A DNA stretch of 64,000 nucleotides from Microbacterium hatanonis (GTDB lineage Bacteria; Actinomycetota; Actinomycetes; Actinomycetales; Microbacteriaceae), in contig NZ_VRSV01000002.1 of NCBI RefSeq assembly GCF_008017415.1, positions 1,116,001 to 1,180,000 on the forward strand, given 5' to 3'. A program made the translations under genes and the position numbers. How positions within the stretch are numbered: the first letter of the stretch is position 1; every line of letters starts with the position of its first letter. Below, in pieces: positions 44,789-53,566 of this stretch. The notes beneath the pieces are model-generated. The model saw only the letters and a list, made by a program, of their open reading frames with translations, was not told the DNA's origin and did not search any database.

Positions 44789-45723
44789 CGGGTCGCCTCC
44801 GCGGTCGTGGGGGTGTCGTAGTCGGCGGTGGCGTACTCGATGCTGTCGCGTGTGAGCTCCATGTAGGCGTCCTCGAGCGAGCCGGTGAGCGGTGTGAGCT
44901 CGTACAGCACGACGCCCGCGCTCGCGGCGATCTCGCCGACGCGCTGCGCGACGATGCCCGTCACCGACAACAGGTCGGGCGCCGTCGCCGTCGCGCTGGC
45001 GCCCTCGCTCTCGAGGAGCGGGCCGAGCTGCGCGATCTGGGGCGTTCGCACCTTGACCGAGCCGCCCGAGGCATTGGCGAGGATCTCGTTCACGGGGGCG
45101 TCGGCGACGATCCGTCCGCGTCCGAGCACGATGATGTGGTCGGCGGTCTGGGCCATCTCGCTCATGAGGTGCGAGGACAGGAACACGGTGCGCCCCTCGC
45201 CGGCGAGGTGCCGGACGAACTGACGCACCCATGCCACGCCCTCGGGGTCGAGGCCGTTGACCGGCTCGTCGAGGATCAGGGTGGCCGGATCGCCGAGCAG
45301 CGCCACGGCGAGACCGAGGCGCTGCCCCATGCCGAGCGAGAACCCGCCGACACGCTTGCGGGCGACGGACTCGAGTCCGGTGAGGCCGATGACCTCGTCG
45401 ACGCGCTTCGCGCCGATCCCATGGGTGGCGGCGATGGCCAGCAGGTGGTTGCGGGCGCTCCGCCCGGTGTGAACCGCCTTCGCGTCGAGCAGTGCGCCGA
45501 CCTGGTGAAGCGGCGCGCGGTGCTCGGCGTACGGCTTGCCGTTCACCGTGACCGATCCGTTCGTGGGGCGGTCCAGACCCACGATCATGCGCATCGTGGT
45601 GGACTTTCCGGCACCGTTCGGTCCGAGGAATCCGGTGACGTGCCCCGGACGGACGGTGAAGTCGATGGTGTCGACGGCGGTCTTGGCGCCGTAGCGCTTG
45701 GTCAGGGAATGGGCTTCGATCAC
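44785..45723 (-). CDS. ABC exporter ATP-binding protein
   Basis: A 312-residue ATPase. Walker A GPNGAGKST (near residue 38), signature GGFSLGMGQR, Walker B ATLILDEPVNGLD and the H-loop FLSSHLM are complete. The C-terminal 90 residues form the variable domain common in ABC-2 exporters of the BcrA/NatA type. GTG start. It is in an operon with the permease by ATGA overlap. A TACGGT box about 30 bp upstream may be its -10. Confidence 0.92.
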   Translation of the reverse strand: MIEAHSLTKRYGAKTAVDTIDFTVRPGHVTGFLGPNGAGKSTTMRMIVGLDRPTNGSVTVNGKPYAEHRAPLHQVGALLDAKAVHTGRSARNHLLAIAATHGIGAKRVDEVIGLTGLESVARKRVGGFSLGMGQRLGLAVALLGDPATLILDEPVNGLDPEGVAWVRQFVRHLAGEGRTVFLSSHLMSEMAQTADHIIVLGRGRIVADAPVNEILANASGGSVKVRTPQIAQLGPLLESEGASATATAPDLLSVTGIVAQRVGEIAASAGVVLYELTPLTGSLEDAYMELTRDSIEYATADYDTPTTAEATR

Positions 45724-45793
45724 GACAGGAACTCCATGCCACCCACCGTAGCGAGGGCGATCGTCGCGCCGATACCGGGGTATCCCTACCCGG

Positions 45794-45934
45794 TCATCGG
45801 GTCAGCAGGGCGGCGGCGACCAGCAGGACGGTTCCGAGCGCGACGATCACCGCCCCGACGATGAGCCACACCGGCTGGCGGTGGGGCGGGCGGGTGGACG
45901 AGAGGCGGCGGCGAGTACGTCTTCGGGCAGACAT
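45794..45934 (-). CDS. 46-residue single-pass membrane protein
   Basis: A short open frame from ATG 45934 to TGA 45794, below usual size cut-offs. An Arg-rich N-terminus (SARRRTRRRLSSTRPP) precedes one membrane helix (VWLIVGAVIVALGTVLLVAA) and ends LLTR, giving a cytosol-in topology. TATGCT lies 6 nt before the ATG, the same leaderless pattern as its neighbours, which supports real expression. Family unknown. Confidence 0.55.
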   Translation of the reverse strand: MSARRRTRRRLSSTRPPHRQPVWLIVGAVIVALGTVLLVAAALLTR

Positions 45935-45940
45935 GCTCGA

Positions 45941-45946
45941 AGCATA
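45941..45946 (-). promoter_or_regulatory. Leaderless -10 box of the 46-residue gene
   Basis: On the minus strand TATGCT lies 6 nt before the ATG at 45934. Confidence 0.5.
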
Positions 45947-45979
45947 GGGGCCGCACGTGACGCGTGTGTGACGCGGACG

Positions 45980-47815
45980 CTACCGGCCTCCGCCTCCGCC
46001 GCCTCCTGCGCCGCCGCCCGAGAATCCGCCCCCCATGGAGCCCCCGGAGAAACTGCTCCCTCCGCTGGCGGCCCAGGTCTGCGCGGGCGGGCTGGCCGCC
46101 GTTCGCGACGCCGTCATCACGGCCACCAGCTGGGCGGAGGAGAACGCCTGGGTTCCGCGGTACCAGTCCAGCGAAGCATCCGTCCGCTCGGCCTGCGTCG
46201 CGAGCACGCCCGCCCACTCCTTCTCGATGCCCCAGATGATCGCGTAGGGGAGCAGGCGCTCGTAGAGGTGCAGGACCTCGGCCGCCTCCGGTCCGCTGCG
46301 CTCCGCGCCTTCGGGGCTCTGCAGCATGCGGATGCGATCGGCCTCGGCCAGTTGCAGGTAGTCGCGCAGGCCGAGGAGATGGTCGCGGACCGGCGCGCCG
46401 CGATCGGTGATGCGGTCGCGGGTGCGCCACATGGTGACGGTCACGATCCCGGCGAGGACGGCCACGACGACGGCGGCCCCGGGCACCCACCGCGGGGCGT
46501 CGCCCATCGCGGCGAACACGGCGCAGACGACCGCGACGGCGAAGGCGACGAAGGCGACGGCGAAGGCCGAGCCGGGCAGCCGATGCGACTGCTTCTGCGT
46601 GAGGCCGGCCGCGTGGAGCTCGCCGACGGCCGAGGCGGACAGGCTCGTGAAACGCGACGCGATCTCGGCGTCCGCGCCCTTCAGCCGCAGCCGCCGGCCG
46701 GGTTCGGGGGCGAGGCCGAACACCGCGTCGAGGGTGCGCTGCCGGGCCGGATCGTCGGGACTCGGTGCGAGGTACTCGAGCGACACGTCGGTCGCCGCAT
46801 CGTCGTGCGCGATGACGCGCGCGTGACCGGTGACGGCGAGATCGACGATCGCGGCGGGGACGGCTGCGGCGGGGCGTCCGACGAGGTGCGCGGCCTGCAC
46901 GACCGAGACCTCCTGCGGCGGGTCGTACTCGGCCACGATGATGCCGCGTCCCTCCGCGTCGCGGCTGCGGCGTCGCGCGAGGAGAGCCGCGGACGCCGCC
47001 GCGATGCTCGCGACGATCGCGGCGACGGCGCCGACCTGGAACACGGGAGCGGCGTCGGTGGCGAAGTCCTGCACCGCACTGCGCTCGACCTCGCCGGGAA
47101 CGAAGGTCCCCGGCTCGAAGCCGATGGCGACCGTCACGTTCTCTCGCGGCTCGAGGTCGAACGCCTGCGGGAAGAACTCCTTCGGTTCACCCGGCGCGGT
47201 CGCGCGCTCGACGATCTCGCAGGTGTCGCTCGAGCCCTCTTCGCCGACGTAGCAGGCGGTGTTTCCCGTGAGCGCGTCGGCCAGGGAGGGATCGATGACG
47301 ATGTAGGCGCTGACCTCGCCGAAGGGCTGCTCCCATCCCGTGCCGTTGAGGTCGCGGTAGAACTCGTCGGCGTCGGTGTCGGCGAACGCGCGGATCGTGT
47401 CGCGCTGCGTGTAGGAGATGACGTAGGTCTGCACTCCCCGCACGTAGGAGTCGTCGCCGGTCGCCACCTCGATGAAGCCGTCGCGCTCGCTCACCTCGTA
47501 GGGGATGGGCTCGCCACCGCCCGACGTCACCGAGGTGACGGACGTGTGCAGCGGCACACCGGCGTCGTCGTCGGGGATCGCGCGCACGATGCCGCGGTTC
47601 TGGTCGCTGTCGGGGAAGCGGGCCACGAGCGTCTCGGTGACCGAGAGCTCGGCGTGCCCGTCGGTGGCGCGGGTGAGCAGCATGTCGGCGTGGAACGAGT
47701 CGAAGGCGAAGTCGTCGACGTCGGCCGACGCCGCGGCGGCCGGGAGGAGCACCGCCGCGACCGCGATCAGGAGCGCGAGGACGAACCGGCCGAGGAGCGA
47801 GATGCGCGCGGTCAT
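45980..47815 (-). CDS. DUF2207 membrane protein with glycine-rich tail
   Basis: A 611-residue protein. A signal peptide (to about residue 30) is followed by an extracytoplasmic DUF2207 domain (VTETLVARFPDSDQNRGIVR), a membrane helix near residue 270, a cytosolic stretch, a pair of helices near 430-465 and a C-terminal tail that is nearly all glycine (GGGFSGGGAGGGGGGGR). The family is widespread and unassigned. Its ATG follows TAGGGT by 7 nt. Confidence 0.88.
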   Translation of the reverse strand: MTARISLLGRFVLALLIAVAAVLLPAAAASADVDDFAFDSFHADMLLTRATDGHAELSVTETLVARFPDSDQNRGIVRAIPDDDAGVPLHTSVTSVTSGGGEPIPYEVSERDGFIEVATGDDSYVRGVQTYVISYTQRDTIRAFADTDADEFYRDLNGTGWEQPFGEVSAYIVIDPSLADALTGNTACYVGEEGSSDTCEIVERATAPGEPKEFFPQAFDLEPRENVTVAIGFEPGTFVPGEVERSAVQDFATDAAPVFQVGAVAAIVASIAAASAALLARRRSRDAEGRGIIVAEYDPPQEVSVVQAAHLVGRPAAAVPAAIVDLAVTGHARVIAHDDAATDVSLEYLAPSPDDPARQRTLDAVFGLAPEPGRRLRLKGADAEIASRFTSLSASAVGELHAAGLTQKQSHRLPGSAFAVAFVAFAVAVVCAVFAAMGDAPRWVPGAAVVVAVLAGIVTVTMWRTRDRITDRGAPVRDHLLGLRDYLQLAEADRIRMLQSPEGAERSGPEAAEVLHLYERLLPYAIIWGIEKEWAGVLATQAERTDASLDWYRGTQAFSSAQLVAVMTASRTAASPPAQTWAASGGSSFSGGSMGGGFSGGGAGGGGGGGR

Positions 47816-47822
47816 GCCTCCG

Positions 47823-47828
47823 ACCCTA
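47823..47828 (-). promoter_or_regulatory. Leaderless -10 box of the DUF2207 gene
   Basis: On the minus strand TAGGGT lies 7 nt before the ATG at 47815. Confidence 0.6.
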
Positions 47829-47923
47829 GGCGAGGCGTGCGCGGGATCGAATCCACACCCCGCCGCGTGAGTCCACTCGCGGACGCCGCCGCGCGGTGGT
47901 GATCCGAGCGCGGAGGTCTGGAC

Positions 47924-48130
47924 TCAGCGCCGCTTGCGGCCGCGGCGTCCGCGGAGCAGGACGAAGGCGATCCCGCCGACCACGGCGACGGCGACCAGGC
48001 CCGCGATGGCGACGAAGACGTAGACGACGCCGGCGGCGCCGTCGGCGGGGGTCTCGGGGGTGCCGTCGGCGAGCGCCCCCGACAGGAGTGCGGTGAAGAG
48101 GGTGAGCGAGGTGACGAGTCCGGTGAGCAC
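47924..48130 (-). CDS. Small secreted/membrane hypothetical protein
   Basis: A 68-residue protein with a GTG start. A hydrophobic N-terminus resembling a signal peptide (LTGLVTSLTLFTALLSGALA) is followed by a short polar stretch and a C-terminal membrane helix ending in RGRRGRKRR. The arrangement resembles a mini surface protein but has no sortase motif. GTCGGAAAGGACG upstream supplies a ribosome-binding site. No family recognised. Confidence 0.6.
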   Translation of the reverse strand: MLTGLVTSLTLFTALLSGALADGTPETPADGAAGVVYVFVAIAGLVAVAVVGGIAFVLLRGRRGRKRR

Positions 48131-48237
48131 GGGCGTCCTTTCCGACGTTCCGGCCAGGTTAGGCGGGTGCCTTGGGTCGACCCCGAGCCTGGACGAGCGG
48201 CCACTCAGGGGGTATGAGCGAACAAGCAGGGAGGCTG

Positions 48238-48265
48238 TTGTACGTACAGACTGGACGATCTGTAC
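48238..48265. promoter_or_regulatory. GntR operator upstream of the aldolase-kinase operon
   Basis: TTGTACGTACAG (48238-48249) contains the palindrome TGTACGTACA. It overlaps a second inverted pair, GTACAGA (48244-48250) and TCTGTAC (48259-48265). The 12-mer is the exact reverse complement of the site at 54457-54468, so the same repressor should bind both. Confidence 0.75.
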
Positions 48266-48307
48266 TGTTCAGGTTAGAGTGACGCTGTCTCTTCGAAAGG
48301 ACCCCCT

Positions 48308-49147
48308 ATGCCACTGGTCAGCGGCCTCGACGTCATTCAGGAATGCACCGCGCGCGGGCTCGTCGCAGGTGCTTTCAACACCACGAACATCGAGACGACG
48401 ATGGGGATCGTCGATGCCATCGAGAAGGTCGGAGTGCCGACCTTCATCCAGGTCGCCCCGACCAACGCGGCGCTGTCGGGCTTCGAGTACATCTACGACA
48501 TGGTCAGCCGACGGCTCGCCGAGACCCGCGTTCCCGTCGCGCTGCACCTCGACCACGGCAAGTCGCTCGGAGCGGTCGAAGACGCCCTCGCCGCCGATTT
48601 CACGTCGATCATGATCGACGCCTCCGAGGAGCCCTACGACGAGAACGTGCGCATCTCGTCGATCGCGCGCGAGATGACCCCGGCCGATCTGGCCCTCGAG
48701 GCGGAGCTCGGCAGCATCGGTGGCAAGGAAGACGACCACGGCCCCGAGGTGGAGCTGAGCACCGACCCCTCTCAGGTCGAAGGCTTCGTGACGGCGGTGC
48801 GCCCCGACATGCTCGCCGTGTCGGTCGGGAACGTGCACGGGTACTCCCCGACGGCGGCGATCGACTTCGACCTGCTCGCGCAGGTGCGGGCGGCCAGCAG
48901 CGTCCCGCTCGTGGTGCACGGCGGATCGGGGCTCCCGCCCGAGCAGCTCGGGCGCCTGCACGAGTTCGGCGTCGTGAAGGTCAACGTCGCCAGCGATCTG
49001 CGCAACGCCATGATCCGCGCCTTCGGAGAGGCGTACGCCGCCAATCCGCAGGAGGTGTCGCTCATCCGCGTCTCCACGCAGGCCGTCGCAGCGATCTCGG
49101 ATGTGGTGGAGCGACGCATCCGGATGCTGAATCCCTCCGCGGCCTGA
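48308..49147 (+). CDS. Class II ketose-bisphosphate aldolase family protein
   Basis: A 279-residue zinc-dependent TIM-barrel aldolase. The metal and catalytic motifs are VALHLDHGKSLG (Asp and zinc His), EAELGSIGGKEDD (Glu), VSVGNVHGYSP (His) and LVVHGGSGLP (His). The family includes fructose- and tagatose-bisphosphate aldolases; the setting with three sugar kinases and a SIS isomerase favours cleavage of an unusual ketose phosphate. AAAGGA precedes the ATG. It heads the operon behind a GntR operator. Confidence 0.9.
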   Translation: MPLVSGLDVIQECTARGLVAGAFNTTNIETTMGIVDAIEKVGVPTFIQVAPTNAALSGFEYIYDMVSRRLAETRVPVALHLDHGKSLGAVEDALAADFTSIMIDASEEPYDENVRISSIAREMTPADLALEAELGSIGGKEDDHGPEVELSTDPSQVEGFVTAVRPDMLAVSVGNVHGYSPTAAIDFDLLAQVRAASSVPLVVHGGSGLPPEQLGRLHEFGVVKVNVASDLRNAMIRAFGEAYAANPQEVSLIRVSTQAVAAISDVVERRIRMLNPSAA

Positions 49148-49160
49148 GCGGTCGGGCCCC

Positions 49161-50603
49161 ATGCTTCCCACGATCACCGTCGACGTCGGAACGACCAGCG
49201 TCAAGCTCTGCCTGTTCGACGCATCCGGCGACCCGCGCGCCACCGCCCGCCTGGCCACGCCGACGACGGAGGACCGCTGGGGGGAGGTCTACCACCTCGC
49301 CGAGCTGGCGGCGGGCATCGATCGGTTCGTGCTCGCTCTCGACGCGGACGATCGGGCGACGGTGCGCCGGATCGCCATCACCGGCGTCGGCGAATCGGGC
49401 GGTCTCGTCCGCGGCGACATGTCACTGGCGTCGCCGATGATCCTCTGGCACGACGACCGGGGCTCGGACTACCTGAACCGGCTGGACGCGCTCGAGCGTC
49501 GTCGCGTCTACGAGGTCACCGGGCTTCCGATCAACGCCAACTACGGCCTGTCGAAGGTCGCGTGGGCCGTCGCCCACGCCGACGACGCGGGCGACGCCCA
49601 GTGGCTCAATGTCGCGGAGTATCTTGCCGGCACGCTGACCGGGGACCGGTGGTCGGAGTACTCGCTGGCCAGCCGCACCATGGCGCTCGACCTCGTCGAA
49701 CGCCGCTGGTCGGCCGAGATCGTCGGGCTCGTCGGTCTCGACACGTCGCTGTTCCCACCGCTCCGAGCCGCCGCCGAGGGGTCGGCGATCACCGCCGACG
49801 CCGCACGACGGCTGGGTCTCGGCGACGACGTGATGGTGCACGTCGCCGGCCACGACCACATGGTCGGCGGTGCGGGCGCCGACCTTCGGCCAGGCGAACT
49901 GCTCAACTCCACCGGAACGACCGAGGGCCTCCTCTTCGTCGGTCAGCGCCCGAGGCTCGACGAGGCCGCCGCCGCGGCGAAGCTGGCCAACGGCATCGAC
50001 TGCGCGGGGGAGGGGTTCACCCTGTTCGCCTCGATCCCCACGGGCGGGTCGGCCTTCGCGACGCTCCAGAGCATGCTCTCGCTCACCGCCGACGAGCTCA
50101 CCGCGTGCATCGACGACCTCGCCCGGCGCTACGCCCGCGGGGCGCTCGACCTCGACACCGTGCCTCTCGTGCTGCCGCAGTTCCGAGGGAGCCCGCCACC
50201 GGATAAGAACGCCGCGGCACGGGGCGTGGTCGCCGGGGTGCGCAGCGACACGACCACCGCCGACATCGTGCTCGGCTGCTTCCTGGGCATGGCCCTGCAG
50301 TTCCGCGACGTGCTCGGTCTGTTCGACCGTCCGGTCGAGCGGGTGAAGGTCATCGGGCCGGCCGCCGTGAATCCGCTCTGGCTGCAGCTGAAGGCCGACC
50401 TGCTGGGGGTGGCGTTGAGCGTCTCGCGCTTTCCCGAGGTGGTCTCGCGCGGGGCTCAGGCCCTCGCATCGGGCGAGACCGTGCCGTGGGCCCGCAGCGA
50501 GCCGCGCGAGGTCGAGGTCGATCCTCGCAACGCCGAGCGGGTCGCCGCCTGGGCCGCCTCCGTCGGTCCGCGCTGGGAGCACCTGAAGGCCATGCCGTGG
50601 TGA
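49161..50603 (+). CDS. FGGY family carbohydrate kinase 1
   Basis: A 480-residue sugar kinase of the actin-like ASKHA fold. The N-terminal phosphate loop is VDVGTTSVKLCLFD. HVAGHDHMVGG and LLNSTGTTEG lie in the central and C-terminal domains. The family phosphorylates pentoses, polyols and rarer ketoses; substrate cannot be assigned. It starts 13 bp after the aldolase and clearly belongs to the operon. It is closer in motif content (GHDH) to kinase 3 than to kinase 2. Confidence 0.9.
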   Translation: MLPTITVDVGTTSVKLCLFDASGDPRATARLATPTTEDRWGEVYHLAELAAGIDRFVLALDADDRATVRRIAITGVGESGGLVRGDMSLASPMILWHDDRGSDYLNRLDALERRRVYEVTGLPINANYGLSKVAWAVAHADDAGDAQWLNVAEYLAGTLTGDRWSEYSLASRTMALDLVERRWSAEIVGLVGLDTSLFPPLRAAAEGSAITADAARRLGLGDDVMVHVAGHDHMVGGAGADLRPGELLNSTGTTEGLLFVGQRPRLDEAAAAAKLANGIDCAGEGFTLFASIPTGGSAFATLQSMLSLTADELTACIDDLARRYARGALDLDTVPLVLPQFRGSPPPDKNAAARGVVAGVRSDTTTADIVLGCFLGMALQFRDVLGLFDRPVERVKVIGPAAVNPLWLQLKADLLGVALSVSRFPEVVSRGAQALASGETVPWARSEPREVEVDPRNAERVAAWAASVGPRWEHLKAMPW

Positions 50604-50658
50604 GCCGTCGGCGGCCGCACGGCGGCGACACGTTCCACGAAGACCAGGGGGAGAAGCG

Positions 50659-52101
50659 ATGACGCTCGTCGCCGGAATCGATTCGTCCACGCAGGCGTGC
50701 AAGGTCACGGTGCGCGATCTCGCGACCGGCCTGCGCGTGCGAGAGGGCAAGGCCGCCCACCCCGACGCGACCGTCGTCGACCCGGAGGTCTGGTGGACGG
50801 CGCTGCTGGAGGCCGTGCGCGCGGCTGGCGGGCTGGACGACGTCGCGGCCGTCTCGGTGAGCGGCCAGCAGCACACGCCCATCTTCCTCGACGCCTCGGG
50901 TGCCGCCGTCGCGCGGTCGCCCCTGTGGAACGACACCGGGTCGCACCCGCAGATGGTCGCGCTGAACGCCGAGCTCGGGCGGGAGGAGTGGATCCGTCGA
51001 ACGGGGCTGCCGCTGACGCTCTCCGACACGGTGGTCAAAGCGCGGTGGCTGCGCGACACCGATCCGGACGCCGCTCGACGCACCGCCGCCGTCGCGGTCG
51101 TGCACGACTGGCTCACCTGGCGACTCCGCGGATTCGGACCGGGTACGGGCGGTGTCGAACGGTTGACAACGGATCGATCCGAAGCATCCGGCACCGCCTA
51201 CTGGTCGGGCCAGGACGAGGCCTACACCCCCGACCTGTTCGCGCACGCCTTCGGGTCGTCGGCGATCCTGCCCGAGGTGCTCGGGCCGCTCGGTCGCGCG
51301 GGCGTGACCGGCGCGGGGATCCCCGGGGTTCCGGCCGGCATCCCGATCGGTGTGGGAAGCGGCGACAATGCGGCCGCGGCACTGGCCCTCGGACTCGAGG
51401 ACGGCGACGCGGTGCTCAGCCTCGGCACCTCGGGGGTCGTCTACGCCCGCACGGCCGCCCCGGTGCACGACTATGCGGGATACGTGTGCAGCTACGCCGA
51501 CGCCACGGGTGCGCACCTGCCGCTGGTCGCCACGCTGAACGCCGCGCGCAATCTGCATCTGGGGGCGAGCCTGCTGGGGTGCACCTACGCCGAGCTGTCC
51601 GACCTGGCTCTGGAGGCGCCCGCCGGTGCGGGCGGACTGGCGCTGCTGCCGTACTTCGAGGGCGAACGCACGCCGGACCTGCCCCACGCCCGCGGGTCGC
51701 TGCAGGGGGCGACGCTCACGAACCTCACCCGCGCGAACTTCGCGCGCGCCGTCGTCGAGGGGACCCTTGCGAGCCAGGTCGCCATGCTCGATGCGCTGCA
51801 CGCCTGTGCCGTGCCGACGACGCGGATGCTGCTGATCGGCGGGGCGGCGAAGAACCACGCCGTGCAACGGGTGCTCAGCCAGATGGTCGACCTGCCGATC
51901 GTCGTGCCGGAGTTCGACGAGTACGTCACGAAGGGCGCCGCCATGCAGGCGGCGGCGGCCCTGGACGGGGCGTTCCCGTCGTGGGAGCTCGCCGCGACGG
52001 AGCTCCCGCGTGCGCAGTTCGAGCCGCAGATCGCCCGGCAGCACGTCGAGGCGCAGCGCGCGCTCGGCTACATCGACCCCGTTCTCATCGGCTCCTCCTG
52101 A
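50659..52101 (+). CDS. FGGY family carbohydrate kinase 2 (xylulokinase-like)
   Basis: A 480-residue kinase. AGIDSSTQACKVTVRD is the N-terminal phosphate loop and VSGQQHTPIFLDASG the xylulokinase-type substrate loop. GVGSGDNAAAALALG and LSLGTSGVVYA complete the ATP-binding motifs. Among the three it most resembles D-xylulose kinase, though that does not fix its substrate here. AGGGGGAG lies before the ATG; 55 bp separate it from kinase 1. Confidence 0.9.
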   Translation: MTLVAGIDSSTQACKVTVRDLATGLRVREGKAAHPDATVVDPEVWWTALLEAVRAAGGLDDVAAVSVSGQQHTPIFLDASGAAVARSPLWNDTGSHPQMVALNAELGREEWIRRTGLPLTLSDTVVKARWLRDTDPDAARRTAAVAVVHDWLTWRLRGFGPGTGGVERLTTDRSEASGTAYWSGQDEAYTPDLFAHAFGSSAILPEVLGPLGRAGVTGAGIPGVPAGIPIGVGSGDNAAAALALGLEDGDAVLSLGTSGVVYARTAAPVHDYAGYVCSYADATGAHLPLVATLNAARNLHLGASLLGCTYAELSDLALEAPAGAGGLALLPYFEGERTPDLPHARGSLQGATLTNLTRANFARAVVEGTLASQVAMLDALHACAVPTTRMLLIGGAAKNHAVQRVLSQMVDLPIVVPEFDEYVTKGAAMQAAAALDGAFPSWELAATELPRAQFEPQIARQHVEAQRALGYIDPVLIGSS

Positions 52102-52219
52102 CCTCGGCCGACGGCCGAGGGTCGTGCGGGCGGTTATGGTCGTGGACGACGCGACCACTGCCCGGTCGGCGTCTTCGGCAGGTCGTCGCCCGTGGGGCGC
52201 CCCGGGGAGGAGTGGTCAC

Positions 52220-53563
52220 GTGTCCGCTGGTTCGCGCGTGCCCGTCGCCTGCGGCGTCGATGTCGGGAGCACCAATTCCAAGGTCATCGCCATCGACGAG
52301 TCGGGAGCCGTCGTCGCTCGTGCCAGTCGTCCGACGCCGCGTGACGCGGTCGATCTGTCGGTGAAGGTCGACCGTCTCTTCGACGCCGTCGAGGAGATGG
52401 TGATCGAGGTCTGCGGCGAGATCTTCGAGGTGCACGCGATCTGCGTCGCCGGAGTCGGCGAGGACGGCGTGCTCGTCGACGACGGGCTCGGCGTGCTCAC
52501 CCCGGCGCTGACGTGGTTCGATCCGCGTCGCCAAGACCTCTTCCGCGCGCTTCGACCGCAGCTGGTCGACGACGAGACGTTCGACTCGGAGACCGACCCC
52601 GTGCGGACGGTCGTCGGGTGGGCGTGGGCGCGGACGCACGAGACCGCCGGTCGGGCGCGGTCGTGGCTCGCGCTGACCGACCTCGCCGCGTGCCGGTGGG
52701 CCGCGCGGCCGTTCTTCAGCGACACCCTCGCGTCGCGCACGGCGGCGTGGCGATCGAGCGACCGGGTGTGGGCGGTCGACCGCGTCGCCGCCACCCTCGG
52801 CTCGCCCGAGCTGCTGCCCCCGGTCGTCGCGACCGGTGAGATCGTCGGCCCCCTCGATTCGCCGACCCTCCGCGCGGCGGGTGTGATCGCGGGCGACGCC
52901 ATCACGGTCGCGGGCGGACACGATCATCCGATCGCGGGGTGGGGCGTGCAGCAGATCGTGCCCGGCGCGATCCTCGATTCGATGGGCACCGCCGAGGTCG
53001 TGGTCGCGCAGGCTCCGGGGATGCCGGTCGTGCGCGGTGAGCACGTCGATGTCGCCCCCGGCATCCGCTCCGACGGGCGGACGCTCCTGCGCGTGGAGGA
53101 ACTCGCTCGCAACGTGCAGTGGGCGTCCCAGGATGCGGATGTCGCCGCGGAGGTCCGCGCGCTCCTGGAGGGAGCGGCCGAACCGCTGCCGCTGTGGGAC
53201 TCGGGTTACTTCGTGCCGGGGGAGAGGGGCGGTGGTGCGCCCTCGTACTCGCCCGACGCTCCCCGTGATCCGCGCGCCCGCGCGTCGGCGGTGCTCGGTG
53301 CGCTGGCAGTGGCGGGACGCGACGCCGTCGACGCGGTGTCGGCGGGGATGCCCGATCGAGGCGAGGTGCGCCTGGCGGGTGGATGGGTGCGTTCGCCCGG
53401 ATGGATCGAGATCAAGTCGGCGGTGCACGGCCTGCGGGCGGCGCCCATCCTGGAGCCGGAGGTGACGGCGGTCGGGGCGGCGCTGCTCGCGGCGACGGCT
53501 CGCGGATGGCGGCCAGACGCGGTCGTCTCGCTCGGCGGGTTCACCGCGTCGATGCTCGGGTGA
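52220..53563 (+). CDS. FGGY family carbohydrate kinase 3
   Basis: A 447-residue kinase from the GTG at 52220, which follows GGGGAGGAG; the frame extends upstream but without family sequence. Motifs: CGVDVGSTNSKVIAID, TVAGGHDHPIAGWG and LDSMGTAEVVVA. The GHDH segment links it to kinase 1. It ends 3 bp before the convergent GntR stop. It may act on a related intermediate or be specialised for another sugar entering the same pathway. Confidence 0.88.
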   Translation: MSAGSRVPVACGVDVGSTNSKVIAIDESGAVVARASRPTPRDAVDLSVKVDRLFDAVEEMVIEVCGEIFEVHAICVAGVGEDGVLVDDGLGVLTPALTWFDPRRQDLFRALRPQLVDDETFDSETDPVRTVVGWAWARTHETAGRARSWLALTDLAACRWAARPFFSDTLASRTAAWRSSDRVWAVDRVAATLGSPELLPPVVATGEIVGPLDSPTLRAAGVIAGDAITVAGGHDHPIAGWGVQQIVPGAILDSMGTAEVVVAQAPGMPVVRGEHVDVAPGIRSDGRTLLRVEELARNVQWASQDADVAAEVRALLEGAAEPLPLWDSGYFVPGERGGGAPSYSPDAPRDPRARASAVLGALAVAGRDAVDAVSAGMPDRGEVRLAGGWVRSPGWIEIKSAVHGLRAAPILEPEVTAVGAALLAATARGWRPDAVVSLGGFTASMLG

Positions 53564-53566
53564 GCG

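Noticed and set aside
45881..47902. A 673-codon plus-strand frame across the DUF2207 gene
   Set aside because: Antisense to a conserved membrane protein with leaderless promoter; low-complexity composition.
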